Positions 26,041 through 35,068 of a stretch of DNA of 64,000 nt are shown in pieces. Numbering within the stretch: position 1 is the first letter of the stretch; each line of letters opens with the position of its first letter. Source of the DNA: CAYFPX01 sp964501915 (lineage in GTDB: Bacteria > Myxococcota_A > UBA796 > CAJQPC01); assembly GCA_964501915.1 (NCBI GenBank), contig CAZCVP010000003.1, positions 32,590 through 96,589 on the forward strand, read 5' to 3'. A model generated the notes under the pieces. That model had not been told where the DNA came from and made no database searches. It saw only the letters and a program-made list of their open reading frames with translations. The translations under genes were made by a program, and so were the position numbers.

Positions 26041-26634
26041 GTGACGAACGTCCGCCACCCCCTGCCCGACGCCCGTCACCCCCCGCGCGGTGAGACGCAC
26101 GACGTCGCGGCTGCGGCAGCCCGGCACGGCGCTGGCACTCCGTCCCCCACGGACCCCAGCCCGGACACCGCCATGCCCGCCATCGACCTCGAGCCCACCC
26201 TGGTCCTGCGGCCGATCCCCCCCGCGGACTCCCCCCGGGTCGCCGCCAGCTTCGACCCCCACGCCGGCGTCTACCAGCTCCACGTGCCGCGACCGCTCCA
26301 TGCCGCCCCGTTCGCCATGACCCCGGCTGTGACCCGGTGGTTCCTGGATCGCCTCCTCCAGGTCCAGCACCGCGGGCCCCGCCGTCACCTCGGCTGGCGG
26401 GGAGGCCGGGCGCTGGAGATCGCGACGGTCCACGAGCTCGGCAGCCCCATGATCCGGCTGCGACAGGTGGGACTGCCCCGCGCCGGGACCGGCTGGCAGC
26501 AGGAGCTGCGCTTCCCCGAGACCTGGCTGCTCGGCCTGCTGATCGCCCTGTCCCACGTCCACCAGAGGTGCAGCGAGGCCGGGACCGAGCGCCTCCCACA
26601 GCGACGGGGATCGGCGCTACCCTCGGCGCACTGA
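26041..26634 (+). CDS. Unknown protein in the HxsD-like operon
   Basis: Up to 197 residues. GTG 26041 has GGAGG at 26026-26030. ATG 26173 gives a 153-residue form that drops a low-complexity His/Pro/Ala leader and may be the true start. The body has LEPTLVLRPIPP, a beta-rich middle and a hydrophobic helix (ETWLLGLLIALSHVHQRC) near the end, too short and too polar to be clearly transmembrane. No family recognised. It lies 15 bp after the short HxsD-like gene and 12 bp before the PfkB-SIS fusion, so all five genes may be one transcript. Confidence 0.55.
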   Translation: MTNVRHPLPDARHPPRGETHDVAAAAARHGAGTPSPTDPSPDTAMPAIDLEPTLVLRPIPPADSPRVAASFDPHAGVYQLHVPRPLHAAPFAMTPAVTRWFLDRLLQVQHRGPRRHLGWRGGRALEIATVHELGSPMIRLRQVGLPRAGTGWQQELRFPETWLLGLLIALSHVHQRCSEAGTERLPQRRGSALPSAH

Positions 26635-26646
26635 CCCGGGAGGCCC

Positions 26647-28257
26647 ATGCCCGTCCACCCCGACATCGCCGGCACCGGAAGCATGGTGGCCGACGCCATC
26701 TACCTCACCTCCCGCATCATCGGCCCCGAGGAGAAGGCCCTGCTGCTGGCCCACGGTGACGGGGCCGCCGTGCATCGCTTCGTGGGGGGGGTGACCCTCA
26801 ACCACCTGGGCTGGGCCCGGCTCCTGGGCCTGGAGGTCGCCATCTTCGGCAAGCAGGCCGACGACGAGGCGGGCCGCTTCCTCCGGGCCGGCATGGAACG
26901 GGCCGGCATCCGGGCCCACCTCGACCTGTCGGGCGGAGCCAGCTCCGAGGCCAACATCTTCGTGGCCCCGGACGGCGGCCGGGCGATCTACATGGCCCGC
27001 GGCGCCACCGGGGACTTCACACCGGAGGAGGTCGACGCGGACTTCGGCGAGCTGATCGACCAGGCGCCGATGGTCACGACCGAGATCAGCCAGCTCCCGC
27101 TGGCGACGGTGAAGCGGGTCCTGGAGCGGGCCCGGGCCGCGGGCGCTCGGACCGTGGTCGACTTCGACGTGCCCCTGGTCGACGCCGTGCCGGCCCTCGG
27201 CAGCCGCGAGGAGCTGGAGGAGGTCCTGGGGCTGACCGACGTCCTCAAGCCGTCGCTGGCAGCCATGGAGGGCTTCGTCGACACGTCGTCTCCGGAGGCG
27301 ACCGCGCGGGCGCTGGCGAGCACCTACGGGTGCCGCCTCGTGGCGATCACCGACGGCGAGCGGGGCTCCACGGTGCTGGCCGGCGACACCCTGGCCCACG
27401 TGCCGAGCGTGGCGATCGAGGTCGTGGACACGACCGGCGCCGGAGACGCCTTCCTCGGCGGGTTCGTGGCCGGCCTCCGCCTCGGCCTGGACCCGGTCGC
27501 CGCCGCGCGCCTGGGCAATGCCTGCGGCGCCACCTGCTGCGAGCGCCTGGGGGCCTTCCCCGAAGACGCCGAAGCGTGCCGGGCCCGCATCCTCCAGCTC
27601 CACCAAGCCATGGGCGGACAGCCGCTCTGCATCGACGTGGTCGACACACCACCCCCCTCGTTGCCGGCCCTGGAGACCTTCTGCGAGACCGCCGCCACCG
27701 AGGTCTCGCTCACCACCCAGGACCTCGACCGCGCGGCCGTGGCCGCGGCGGCGGACCTGATCGCCGCCCGGAGAGCGCAAGGGAGCCGGGTCCACGTGAC
27801 GGGAGTCGGCAAGCCGGCCTACGTCGCGGGCTACGTCGCCAGCCTGCTGTCGAGCACCGGCACACCGGCGACCTTCCTCCACGGCACCGAGGCCACCCAC
27901 GGCAGCGTGGGCCAGCTCGAGCCAGGGGACGTGGTCATCGCGATCTCGAACAGCGGCGGGACCCGGCAGCTGGTGGCCTCGGCCCGGGCCGCGGTCGGAC
28001 GAGGAGCCCACCTCGTCGCCGTCACCGGAGGCGCGGACTCCGAGCTGGCCGACCTCGCCGAGGTCGTGCTGCTCGCCTCCGTCGCCTCCGAAGGGGGGCC
28101 GCTGGGCCTGGCACCGCGGGCGAGCGTGCTGAACGAGCTGGTCGTGCTGATGGCCCTGTCGGTGGCCCTGCAGGAGCGACGCGGGCTCGATCGGGAGCAG
28201 TACCACGCCCGGCACCCGGCGGGGGCGCTGGGCACGGCGAGCGCCGGGCCGACCTGA
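26647..28257 (+). CDS. PfkB sugar kinase fused to a KdsD/GutQ-like SIS isomerase
   Basis: A 536-residue two-domain enzyme. Residues 1-325 are a PfkB-family carbohydrate kinase. GGVTLNHLGWARLLGL is the N-terminal substrate region, and DTTGAGDAFLGG (261-272) holds the catalytic Asp267 and anion hole. Residues ~365-536 are a SIS domain like arabinose-5-phosphate isomerases. VTGVGKPAYVAG, ATHGSVGQLEPGD, AISNSGGTRQL and the final HPAGALG match VGMGKSG, ASHGDLG, ISNSGE and HPGGSLG of KdsD/GutQ. Kinase and isomerase in one chain suggests phosphorylation and isomerisation of the same sugar, for example towards an ADP-heptose- or Kdo-like precursor, but the substrate is open. A GGGAGG site precedes ATG 26647. 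Confidence 0.87.
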   Translation: MPVHPDIAGTGSMVADAIYLTSRIIGPEEKALLLAHGDGAAVHRFVGGVTLNHLGWARLLGLEVAIFGKQADDEAGRFLRAGMERAGIRAHLDLSGGASSEANIFVAPDGGRAIYMARGATGDFTPEEVDADFGELIDQAPMVTTEISQLPLATVKRVLERARAAGARTVVDFDVPLVDAVPALGSREELEEVLGLTDVLKPSLAAMEGFVDTSSPEATARALASTYGCRLVAITDGERGSTVLAGDTLAHVPSVAIEVVDTTGAGDAFLGGFVAGLRLGLDPVAAARLGNACGATCCERLGAFPEDAEACRARILQLHQAMGGQPLCIDVVDTPPPSLPALETFCETAATEVSLTTQDLDRAAVAAAADLIAARRAQGSRVHVTGVGKPAYVAGYVASLLSSTGTPATFLHGTEATHGSVGQLEPGDVVIAISNSGGTRQLVASARAAVGRGAHLVAVTGGADSELADLAEVVLLASVASEGGPLGLAPRASVLNELVVLMALSVALQERRGLDREQYHARHPAGALGTASAGPT

Positions 28258-28323
28258 GCGCGCTGGCGGGAGCGCCCGAAGCGCCGAACTCCGTGGTATC
28301 TTGCGCCTCCGAACCGGCCCTCC

Positions 28324-31300
28324 ATGACTCCTCTGTTCGCCCTTCTCCTGCTGGCCGGCTGCCCGGACCAGAACATCGGCCGCTACGTCGCGCCGCCCGT
28401 GGTGGCGATCGAGAACCCCAAAGAGGGCGACGAGCTCTACGAAGGCGTCTCCGTCGGCATGGTCGGCGTGGTCGCCGACGAGGCCTACTCGACCCGCCTC
28501 GACCAGCTCACCGTCCTGTGGCTGGTCAACAACGAGCGCGTCTGCGACGACGCCACCCTCGACGTCAGCGGTGTGACGGTCTGCGAGCACGTCTTCCCCG
28601 TCGGCGAGGCGGAGATCCTGCTCTCGGCGACCAACCCCGACGGCGAGGCCGACGACAGCACCGTGGTGGTGACCGTGCTGGCCAACGGCGCTCCCACCCT
28701 CGACATCGAAGCCCCCACCGCCGACAGCAGCTACTACAGCGACCACCTCGTCGAGCTGAAGGCCACCGTGAGCGACCCCGAGGACCCCTCGGAGGACCTC
28801 AGCGTCACGTGGGTGGGAGCCGGTCCCGACGAGTGGTCCGTCGACACGGACCCGACCAGCGACGGGACGGCACTGGGCTCGATCCACATGGAGAGCGGGG
28901 AGTGGTTCATCACCGCCACCGTCAAGGACACCGTGGGCCGGACCGCCCAGGACAGCGTGACCATCCTCGTGGGCGAGCCGAACAACCCGCCCGAGTGTGC
29001 CATCACCTCTCCGGAGAGCGGCTCCGGGGTCGCGGAGGGCAAGGCCACCTTCTTCGAGGGCACGGCCAGCGACGCCGACGTGGCCTCGGACATGCTGACC
29101 GCGGAGTGGAGCAGCGACCTCGACGGCCCGCTGGGAAGCTCCACCGTGCCGTCCGATGGCAACCTGACCTTCAGCGCCTCGTCGTTGTCCACCGGGGCCC
29201 ACACCATCACGCTCCAGGTCGCCGACGAGGTCGGCACGACCTGCACCGACAACATCCAGTTCCTGGTCGGCACCCAGCCCTTCGTCACCATCACGGCTCC
29301 GACCTCCGGCGACACGTCGAACCAGGGCGACTCGGTGCTCTTCGAGGCCCTGGTCCAGGACCTGGACCACGACCCCACCCTGGTGACCCTGAGCTGGTCG
29401 AGCACCCTGGACGGCGTCTTCAACGACCAGTCCGCCACCAGCGCCGGCGAGACCACCTTCACCACCCAGGCGCTGTCCGCCGGCGCCCACACCATCACCC
29501 TGTCCGCCATGGACCCCGAGGGCTTCACGGGCAGCGACTCGATCTCGTTCACGGTCAACGGGCTCCCGGATCCCCCGGACGTGGAGATCACGCCCGACCC
29601 GGCGACCTCGGCCGACGACCTCAACGTGAGCATCGTCATCGACGCCATCGACCCCGAAGGCGACACGATCACCTACGCCTACGCCTGGTACCAGGACGGC
29701 CTCGCGACCAGCCACACGAGCGGCTTGTTGCCCTCGTCCGCGACCACCCGCGGCGAGACATGGCGGGTCGACGTCACCCCGCACGACGGGCTCGGCACCG
29801 GCGATCCGGGCAGCGACACGGTGACCATCGAGAACGCTCCGCCCAGCATCGCGCTGGTCGCCCTGACCCCCGATCCGGCCGACGTCACCGACACCCTCAC
29901 CTGCGCGGTGGTCGGCTCCAGCGATGCCGACGGCGACACCGTGACCCTGGCCTACGCCTGGACCGTCAGCGGCAGCACGATCTCCCACTCCAGCACGACC
30001 CTGAGCAGCGACTTCGCCAAGGGCGACACGGTCACCTGCACGGTCACCCCCACCGACGGCAGCGCCACCGGCACGCCGGTCACCTCCAACACGCTGACCA
30101 TCGTCAACTCGGCGCCCAGCCTCACCAGCGTGAGCCTCACGCCGACCAGCCCCGGCGTCGGCGACACCCTCACCTGCACACCCAACGGCGCCTCGGACGC
30201 CGACGGCGACGCCATCTCCTACGCCACCGCCTGGACGGTCGGCGGGGTCACGATCAAGTCCACCGGTGAGACCCTCACCTCGCCGGACTTCGCCAGGGGC
30301 GACGAGGTGTACTGCACCGTCACGCCGACCGACGGCACCGACGCCGGCACGGCGGTCGACTCGAACACCGTCACCATCGGCAACACCGCCCCCGAGCTCA
30401 GCGAGGCCTCCCTGTCCCCGGACCCGGCCTACGAGGCCGACACCGTCGTCTGCACGCCGGGATCGTCCAGCGACGCCGACGGCGACAGCGTCACCTACAC
30501 CTATGCCTGGACGATCGACGGCGGCAGCACCTCCGCCACCTCGAGCAGCCTCACGGGCAGCGACTTCGACAAGGGAGACGACGTCGTCTGCCTCGTCACC
30601 CCCAGCGACGGCACCGACGACGGCACCACCGTCTCCACCTCGGCCCTCACCATCTCCAACACGCCGCCGAGCGTGGCCAGCGCGTCGATCTCCCCGTCCA
30701 CCGCCTACGTCGACGACCTGCTCTCGGTCTCGACGAGCGGCTGGAGCGACGACGACGGCGACACGGAGTCCTACCTCTACCAGTGGTACGTCAACAGCTC
30801 TCCGGTGTCGGGCGCGACCGTGAGCACCTTCTCCGGCAGCTTCGAGAAGGGCGACGTCGTCGAGGTGATGGTCACCCCCTACGACGGCACGGACAGCGGC
30901 ACCGCGGTGACGGCCTCCGCGGTGACCATCTCCAACTCGGCGCCGACGATCGACAGCGTGAGCCTCACCCCGACCAGCGCCACGGAGTCCAGCACCCTGA
31001 CCTGTAGCGCCAACGGCACCGACGACGCCGACGGCGACAGCGTGAGCGAGTCCATCACCTGGTCGCTGAACGGCGTCACCATCTCGGCCACGAGCACCAC
31101 CCTCGACGGCGGGGACTTCTCCAAGGGCGACGAGGTGGTCTGCACGATCACCCCCGACGACGGCACGGACACCGGGACGGCGGTGGACAGCAACACGGTC
31201 ACCATCGCCAACACCCCACCCGTGCTGTCCAGCGTGACGCTCGGTCCGGACCCGGCCTATGAGAGCGACACCCTGACCTGCTCCCCCGGCTCCGACAGCG

Positions 31301-32802
31301 ACGCCGACGGCGACGCCATCGCCCACACCTACGCCTGGGACGTCTCCGGGACCCCGCTGTCGGTCACCAGCACCACCCTGACCGGGTCCTACTTCACCAG
31401 GGGCGACTCGGTGAGCTGCACCATCACGCCGGACGACGGCGAGGACACGGGCACCTCCGTCAGCTCCAACTCGATCACGATCTCCAACACGCCCCCCTCC
31501 GGCACCAGCGTCTCGATCAGCCCCACCAACCCGCTGGTCGACGACACCCTCACCGCCTCGGCGACCGGCTGGAGCGACGCCGACGGCGACAGCGAGGGCT
31601 GGCTCTACCAGTGGACCGTCAACAGCAGCGACGTCTCCGGGGCGACCTCGAGCGGCCTGGCCGGCGCCTTCTCCAAGGGCGACTCGGTGACGGTCACCGC
31701 CTGGCCCTGGGACGGCACCGACGCCGGCTCGGCGATCACCTCGTCCGCCGTCACCATCGGCAACACGGCGCCGACGGACCCCGTCATCTCGATCAGTCCG
31801 TCGAGCCCCGAGCCCGACGACGACCTGACCTGCACCCTGTCGACCTCCAGCACCGACGCCGACGGCGACAGCCTCAGCTACACCTACGTCTGGGACCAGA
31901 ACGCCGTCGTCACCAGCTACACCACCAACACCGTGCCCAGCAGCGCCACCGCCCACGGCGACACCTGGGGCTGCTGCGTCTACGCCAGCGACGGCACCGA
32001 CACCTCGGCCACGGTCTGCGAGACGGTCAACGTCTCCGACAACACCGCGCCGAGCGCACCCACCATCAGCAGCATCGACGCCTACCGCAACGAGGCCGAC
32101 GTCGACCTGTCCGGGTCCTGCGAGGCGAGCTGCAGCCTGGTCTTCTACCTCTCCGACAGCACGGGCTCGTGGACCGAGTCGGCGACCTGCTCCTCGTCGT
32201 CCACCTTCAGCCACACCTCGTACCTGACCCGGGGCGACGACACCGACATCTTCGCCACCTGCGAGGACACGGCCGGCAACGTCTCCGGGGCCTCGAACAC
32301 CGTCACCACCCAGGTCTGCGACCCGGAGGACATCTTCGACGGCTCGAGCTTCTCCAGCGGCTACGGAGACAGCGAGTCCAGCCCCGTCGACTACTGGGGC
32401 ACACTGAACGACGACGGGAGCGTGCTCATCGAGATCGACGGCAACATCGTGTCGACGGGCGACGAGGACTGGTTCGTCATCCACACCAACGACTCCGTCT
32501 ACGGCCTCGGCTCCGGCTCGCCCACCTACGACTTCTACCTGCTGATGTCCGACGGCGTGGGGACCTACGCCTTCTACGTCTACAAGGACTCCGTCGGCTC
32601 TTCCACCCTGGAGTGCTCCGGCGAGACCGACGGCTACGACGAATTCGAATTCTACGACGCCCGCACGAGCTGCGGCACCACCGCGACCGACTACGACTGC
32701 AGCTACAAGGACCTCTCCCACGACTGGTACATCGAGGTCGTTCGCGACCCGAGCGTGTCAGCGTCGTGCCAGGGGTATACACTGGAAATCACCAACGGCT
32801 GA
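28324..32802 (+). CDS. Large Ig-repeat lipoprotein linked to radical SAM cluster 2
   Basis: A 1492-residue lipoprotein with a short leader (MTPLFALLLLAGC). Residues ~15-415 hold about four PKD/Ig-like domains. Residues ~415-1240 hold nine repeats of ~92 residues, each beginning N(T/S)(A/P)P and containing a DADGD motif, most with two cysteines that could form an Ig-type disulfide. A domain with CEASCSLVFYLSDSTGSW follows. The last ~150 residues (CDPEDIFDGSSFSSGYGDS..., GDEDWFVIHTND..., HDWYIEVVRD) match the C-terminal domain of the lipoprotein at 15663. It ends 8 bp before the Ser-His-Gly peptide gene. It could be a surface scaffold or partner of the modified peptide. The long antisense ORF on the other strand is a codon-bias shadow. 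Confidence 0.88.
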   Translation: MTPLFALLLLAGCPDQNIGRYVAPPVVAIENPKEGDELYEGVSVGMVGVVADEAYSTRLDQLTVLWLVNNERVCDDATLDVSGVTVCEHVFPVGEAEILLSATNPDGEADDSTVVVTVLANGAPTLDIEAPTADSSYYSDHLVELKATVSDPEDPSEDLSVTWVGAGPDEWSVDTDPTSDGTALGSIHMESGEWFITATVKDTVGRTAQDSVTILVGEPNNPPECAITSPESGSGVAEGKATFFEGTASDADVASDMLTAEWSSDLDGPLGSSTVPSDGNLTFSASSLSTGAHTITLQVADEVGTTCTDNIQFLVGTQPFVTITAPTSGDTSNQGDSVLFEALVQDLDHDPTLVTLSWSSTLDGVFNDQSATSAGETTFTTQALSAGAHTITLSAMDPEGFTGSDSISFTVNGLPDPPDVEITPDPATSADDLNVSIVIDAIDPEGDTITYAYAWYQDGLATSHTSGLLPSSATTRGETWRVDVTPHDGLGTGDPGSDTVTIENAPPSIALVALTPDPADVTDTLTCAVVGSSDADGDTVTLAYAWTVSGSTISHSSTTLSSDFAKGDTVTCTVTPTDGSATGTPVTSNTLTIVNSAPSLTSVSLTPTSPGVGDTLTCTPNGASDADGDAISYATAWTVGGVTIKSTGETLTSPDFARGDEVYCTVTPTDGTDAGTAVDSNTVTIGNTAPELSEASLSPDPAYEADTVVCTPGSSSDADGDSVTYTYAWTIDGGSTSATSSSLTGSDFDKGDDVVCLVTPSDGTDDGTTVSTSALTISNTPPSVASASISPSTAYVDDLLSVSTSGWSDDDGDTESYLYQWYVNSSPVSGATVSTFSGSFEKGDVVEVMVTPYDGTDSGTAVTASAVTISNSAPTIDSVSLTPTSATESSTLTCSANGTDDADGDSVSESITWSLNGVTISATSTTLDGGDFSKGDEVVCTITPDDGTDTGTAVDSNTVTIANTPPVLSSVTLGPDPAYESDTLTCSPGSDSDADGDAIAHTYAWDVSGTPLSVTSTTLTGSYFTRGDSVSCTITPDDGEDTGTSVSSNSITISNTPPSGTSVSISPTNPLVDDTLTASATGWSDADGDSEGWLYQWTVNSSDVSGATSSGLAGAFSKGDSVTVTAWPWDGTDAGSAITSSAVTIGNTAPTDPVISISPSSPEPDDDLTCTLSTSSTDADGDSLSYTYVWDQNAVVTSYTTNTVPSSATAHGDTWGCCVYASDGTDTSATVCETVNVSDNTAPSAPTISSIDAYRNEADVDLSGSCEASCSLVFYLSDSTGSWTESATCSSSSTFSHTSYLTRGDDTDIFATCEDTAGNVSGASNTVTTQVCDPEDIFDGSSFSSGYGDSESSPVDYWGTLNDDGSVLIEIDGNIVSTGDEDWFVIHTNDSVYGLGSGSPTYDFYLLMSDGVGTYAFYVYKDSVGSSTLECSGETDGYDEFEFYDARTSCGTTATDYDCSYKDLSHDWYIEVVRDPSVSASCQGYTLEITNG
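29560..32040 (+). repeat. Nine tandem ~276-bp repeats within the lipoprotein gene
   Basis: Nine copies encoding the ~92-residue Ig-like unit lie end to end. They are similar at DNA level, with recurring GACGCCGACGGCGAC and ATCTCCAACACG runs. Copy number could vary between strains by recombination, and the region is at risk of mis-assembly. Confidence 0.7.
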
Positions 32803-32810
32803 GCTCGACC

Positions 32811-33077
32811 ATGGCCCGACACGACGACCACAACGACGACGTCCCGGAGATCCCGGCGCTCGATCGCAAGCCCACCCAGTTCCTACAGAAGCAGGAGCTG
32901 GGACAGGTGAACGAAGAGCCCTCGCCGTCGCTGCTGCTGTTGCAGGCGGCCGACTCCCTGGAGCTCGACCCGGACATGCTGGACCGGAACGCTCCGTTCC
33001 CGAACCTGCTGGCGACACACTGCTCGCATGGCTCCCACGGCTCCCACGGCTCCCACGGCTCCCACGGCCAGTGGTAG
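32811..33077 (+). CDS. Candidate RiPP precursor with Ser-His-Gly repeat core
   Basis: An 88-residue peptide. Residues 1-69 are a charged leader (MARHDDHNDDVPEIPALDRK, then LLLLQAADSLELDPDM, which could be the recognition helix). The tail is His70-Cys71 followed by five exact Ser-His-Gly repeats (72-86) and Gln-Trp. Read in the other register this is four His-Gly-Ser units, matching the His-Xaa-Ser core of HxsA-type peptides. The gene starts 8 bp after the Ig lipoprotein, and its stop is 6 bp before the GTG of a radical SAM gene. Peptides of this design directly before radical SAM genes are usually their substrates. Modification at the repeats, Cys71 or Trp88 is inferred. No cleavage protease is evident. 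Confidence 0.72.
   Translation: MARHDDHNDDVPEIPALDRKPTQFLQKQELGQVNEEPSPSLLLLQAADSLELDPDMLDRNAPFPNLLATHCSHGSHGSHGSHGSHGQW
33024..33068 (+). repeat. Five tandem 9-bp repeats encoding Ser-His-Gly
   Basis: Units of TCCCACGGC (first unit TCGCATGGC) encode the core repeats of the precursor peptide. The last four units are identical, so slippage could change repeat number in frame. Confidence 0.85.
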
Positions 33078-33083
33078 GCGCCG

Positions 33084-34088
33084 GTGGGTGAGGCCCACCG
33101 CGAGCGCCCCCCGGTCGGTCAGCTCGTCCTCACCGTCACACGCGGCTGCAACTACCGCTGCAGCTACTGCCCGACCGCGAAGGAGGGCTGGCCGAGCCTG
33201 ACGACCGCGGACGCCGTCCACGCCGTCACGCTCTTCGCCGAGCGCTACGGCGGCGGAGACGTCAAGCTCTTCGGCGGCGAGCCCCTGCTGGAGCCGGAGG
33301 TCGTGGACGCCGCCATCGAGCGCTCGGTCGCGGAGCCGCGCATCCGGCGGATCTACCTGTCGACCAACGGCCTGGCCCTGGACGAGGGCTGGCTGGAGCG
33401 GCTGCGGAGGACCCCCAAGCTCGTCCTGACGCTCTCGCTGGACGGCTCCCCCGAGGACCACCGCCGCTTCCGGCGGGCCCTGCCCGGAGTGGCCGACAGC
33501 TACGACCGGGTGCTCGCCCTGCGGCCGCTGTTGCTCCAGACGCCCCGGGTGGTGGTGACGCAGACCGTGCCGCCCGCCTCGGCGGAGCGCGGCGCCGCGA
33601 ACTTCAAGCATCTTCTTGATCTCGGCTTCAGGCGCTTCAACCTGCTTCCTGGGTACTTCATGCCCTGGAGGTCGGCCCAGCTCGGCGCCCTGCGCACCTC
33701 CCTCGCAGGCATCGGAGACGCGGTCATCGGCCTCTGGCGGGCCGGCGAGCGGGTCTACGTGCGCAACCTCTTCACACGAGCGCCGACGCCCTTCTTCAAC
33801 ACGGGCCTGGTGGTCGACAGCGATCGCACGATCCACCCGAGCAACGTCGGCCTGAGCGGCGCCCTGGACGAGCTCCGAGACCGGACCCGGGTGGGCACGC
33901 TCGACGAGCCGCCGGCGCCCGAGGTGCTCGCCGAAGGGGCACACCGCGTCAACGCCCTGCTCGCCGAGAGCCTGCCGGACGGTGTCTGGCGGAGCACCCT
34001 GGCGGTCGACGCCGAGCTGACCCGCCTCGTGGAGCGCCTCTACCCGGAGTTCTTCGCCTGGCGCCAACGCCGCCGCGGTGCGGCATGA
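33084..34088 (+). CDS. Radical SAM protein E (no SPASM motif)
   Basis: A 334-residue protein starting at GTG 33084, 6 bp after the precursor stop. The SAM-cluster motif is at Cys22, Cys26 and Cys29 (GCNYRCSYCPT), followed by KLFGGEPLLEP and a standard barrel (STNGLAL, LTLSLDGSPEDH, VVVTQTVPP). It has no further cysteine pairs, so unlike its neighbours it should carry only the one iron-sulphur cluster. It overlaps the next gene as ATGA. Its position right after the peptide makes it the leading candidate for the first modification step. The reaction is unknown. Confidence 0.88.
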   Translation: MGEAHRERPPVGQLVLTVTRGCNYRCSYCPTAKEGWPSLTTADAVHAVTLFAERYGGGDVKLFGGEPLLEPEVVDAAIERSVAEPRIRRIYLSTNGLALDEGWLERLRRTPKLVLTLSLDGSPEDHRRFRRALPGVADSYDRVLALRPLLLQTPRVVVTQTVPPASAERGAANFKHLLDLGFRRFNLLPGYFMPWRSAQLGALRTSLAGIGDAVIGLWRAGERVYVRNLFTRAPTPFFNTGLVVDSDRTIHPSNVGLSGALDELRDRTRVGTLDEPPAPEVLAEGAHRVNALLAESLPDGVWRSTLAVDAELTRLVERLYPEFFAWRQRRRGAA

Positions 34089-35068
34089 GGCCGGGAGCCA
34101 CCCCCTGGCTCCACCCGGACGGCCGGGTGATGCGCCGCCTGGAGCTCCACCTCACCTACACCTGTCCCGAGCGGTGCGTGTTCTGCTCCGAGCAGCACCG
34201 GATGGAGCGCTACGAGGCCTTCCCGGTGACCTGGGGCCGGGTGGCGACGGTGCTGCGCACGATGGCCGGCCGCGGCGTCGAGGCGGTCCACCTGACGGGG
34301 GGAGAGCCGACCCTCCACCCGAAGTTCGTCGAAGTCTGCGCCCTGGCGAAGAAGCTGGGGCTGCGGACCTCGATCGGCACCATCGGTACCCGACTGAGTC
34401 GGGAGGACTTCGCTCGCCGCGCCCTGCCGGTGCTGGACGAGGCCCTGTTCAGCCTCCACGGACCGACCGCAGAGGTCCACGATCCGCTGGTCGGCCGGGC
34501 GGGCAGCTTCGAGCGCGTGGTCCGGGCGATCGAGACCTGCCGCGGCCTCGACCCCGACTTCGACGTCTTCGTGAACACGGTGCTCACACCGACGAACGTG
34601 GAGCAGCTCGGCGACACCGTCGAGCTGGCCGAGGGCCTCGGTGCCCGCCTCATCGTCGTGTCGAACACCACGCCGGAGGGCGGGGCCGAGGACCGCTACG
34701 AGGAGCTGGCGATCCCGCTGGAGCGCCTGGCCGCCGTCCTGCCGATCGCCGCGAAGCGGGCCCGACAGGCCGTCGTGCGCTTCTTCGGGGTGCCGATGTG
34801 CCTCCTGGGAGAGTCCTGGGCCCTGTCCAACGACCTCCACTGGGATCCACGGGTCACCGTGGAGTGGCAGAGCCGGCCCGGCAAGGTGGCCTTCGACGGC
34901 ATCTACAACTGGGACCCGGGCCGCAAGCGTACCCACGTGGAAGTGTGTGAGCGCTGCGACCGGAGGGGGATCTGCTTCGGGGTCTTTCGGGCCTACCGGG
35001 CGAAATTCGGCTCCGCGGGCCTGGTGGCGACGACGACCCACTCCGCAGGGGCTACTCTGACCCCGTGA
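34085..35068 (+). CDS. Radical SAM protein F with SPASM-like motif
   Basis: A 327-residue protein with SAM-cluster cysteines 27, 31 and 34 (CPERCVFCSEQ), HLTGGEPTLHP, ALFSLHGPTAEVHD and a C-x2-C-x5-C motif (CERCDRRGIC) near residues 290-299. The ATG overlaps the stop of gene E, and its stop overlaps the GTG of gene G. The fold and motif spacing match genes C, D and G, so the enzymes of both clusters are related. Confidence 0.88.
   Translation: MRPGATPWLHPDGRVMRRLELHLTYTCPERCVFCSEQHRMERYEAFPVTWGRVATVLRTMAGRGVEAVHLTGGEPTLHPKFVEVCALAKKLGLRTSIGTIGTRLSREDFARRALPVLDEALFSLHGPTAEVHDPLVGRAGSFERVVRAIETCRGLDPDFDVFVNTVLTPTNVEQLGDTVELAEGLGARLIVVSNTTPEGGAEDRYEELAIPLERLAAVLPIAAKRARQAVVRFFGVPMCLLGESWALSNDLHWDPRVTVEWQSRPGKVAFDGIYNWDPGRKRTHVEVCERCDRRGICFGVFRAYRAKFGSAGLVATTTHSAGATLTP

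Noticed and set aside
26617..32721. Very long antisense open frame (about 2000 codons) opposite the Ig-repeat lipoprotein
   Set aside because: It mirrors the G/C third-position bias and the repeats of the sense gene, has no ribosome site or motif, and the sense strand has clear Ig domains and a lipoprotein leader.
33024..33068. CRISPR-like or other short direct-repeat array
   Set aside because: The units are contiguous 9-mers with no spacers and encode Ser-His-Gly in the frame of the precursor peptide.
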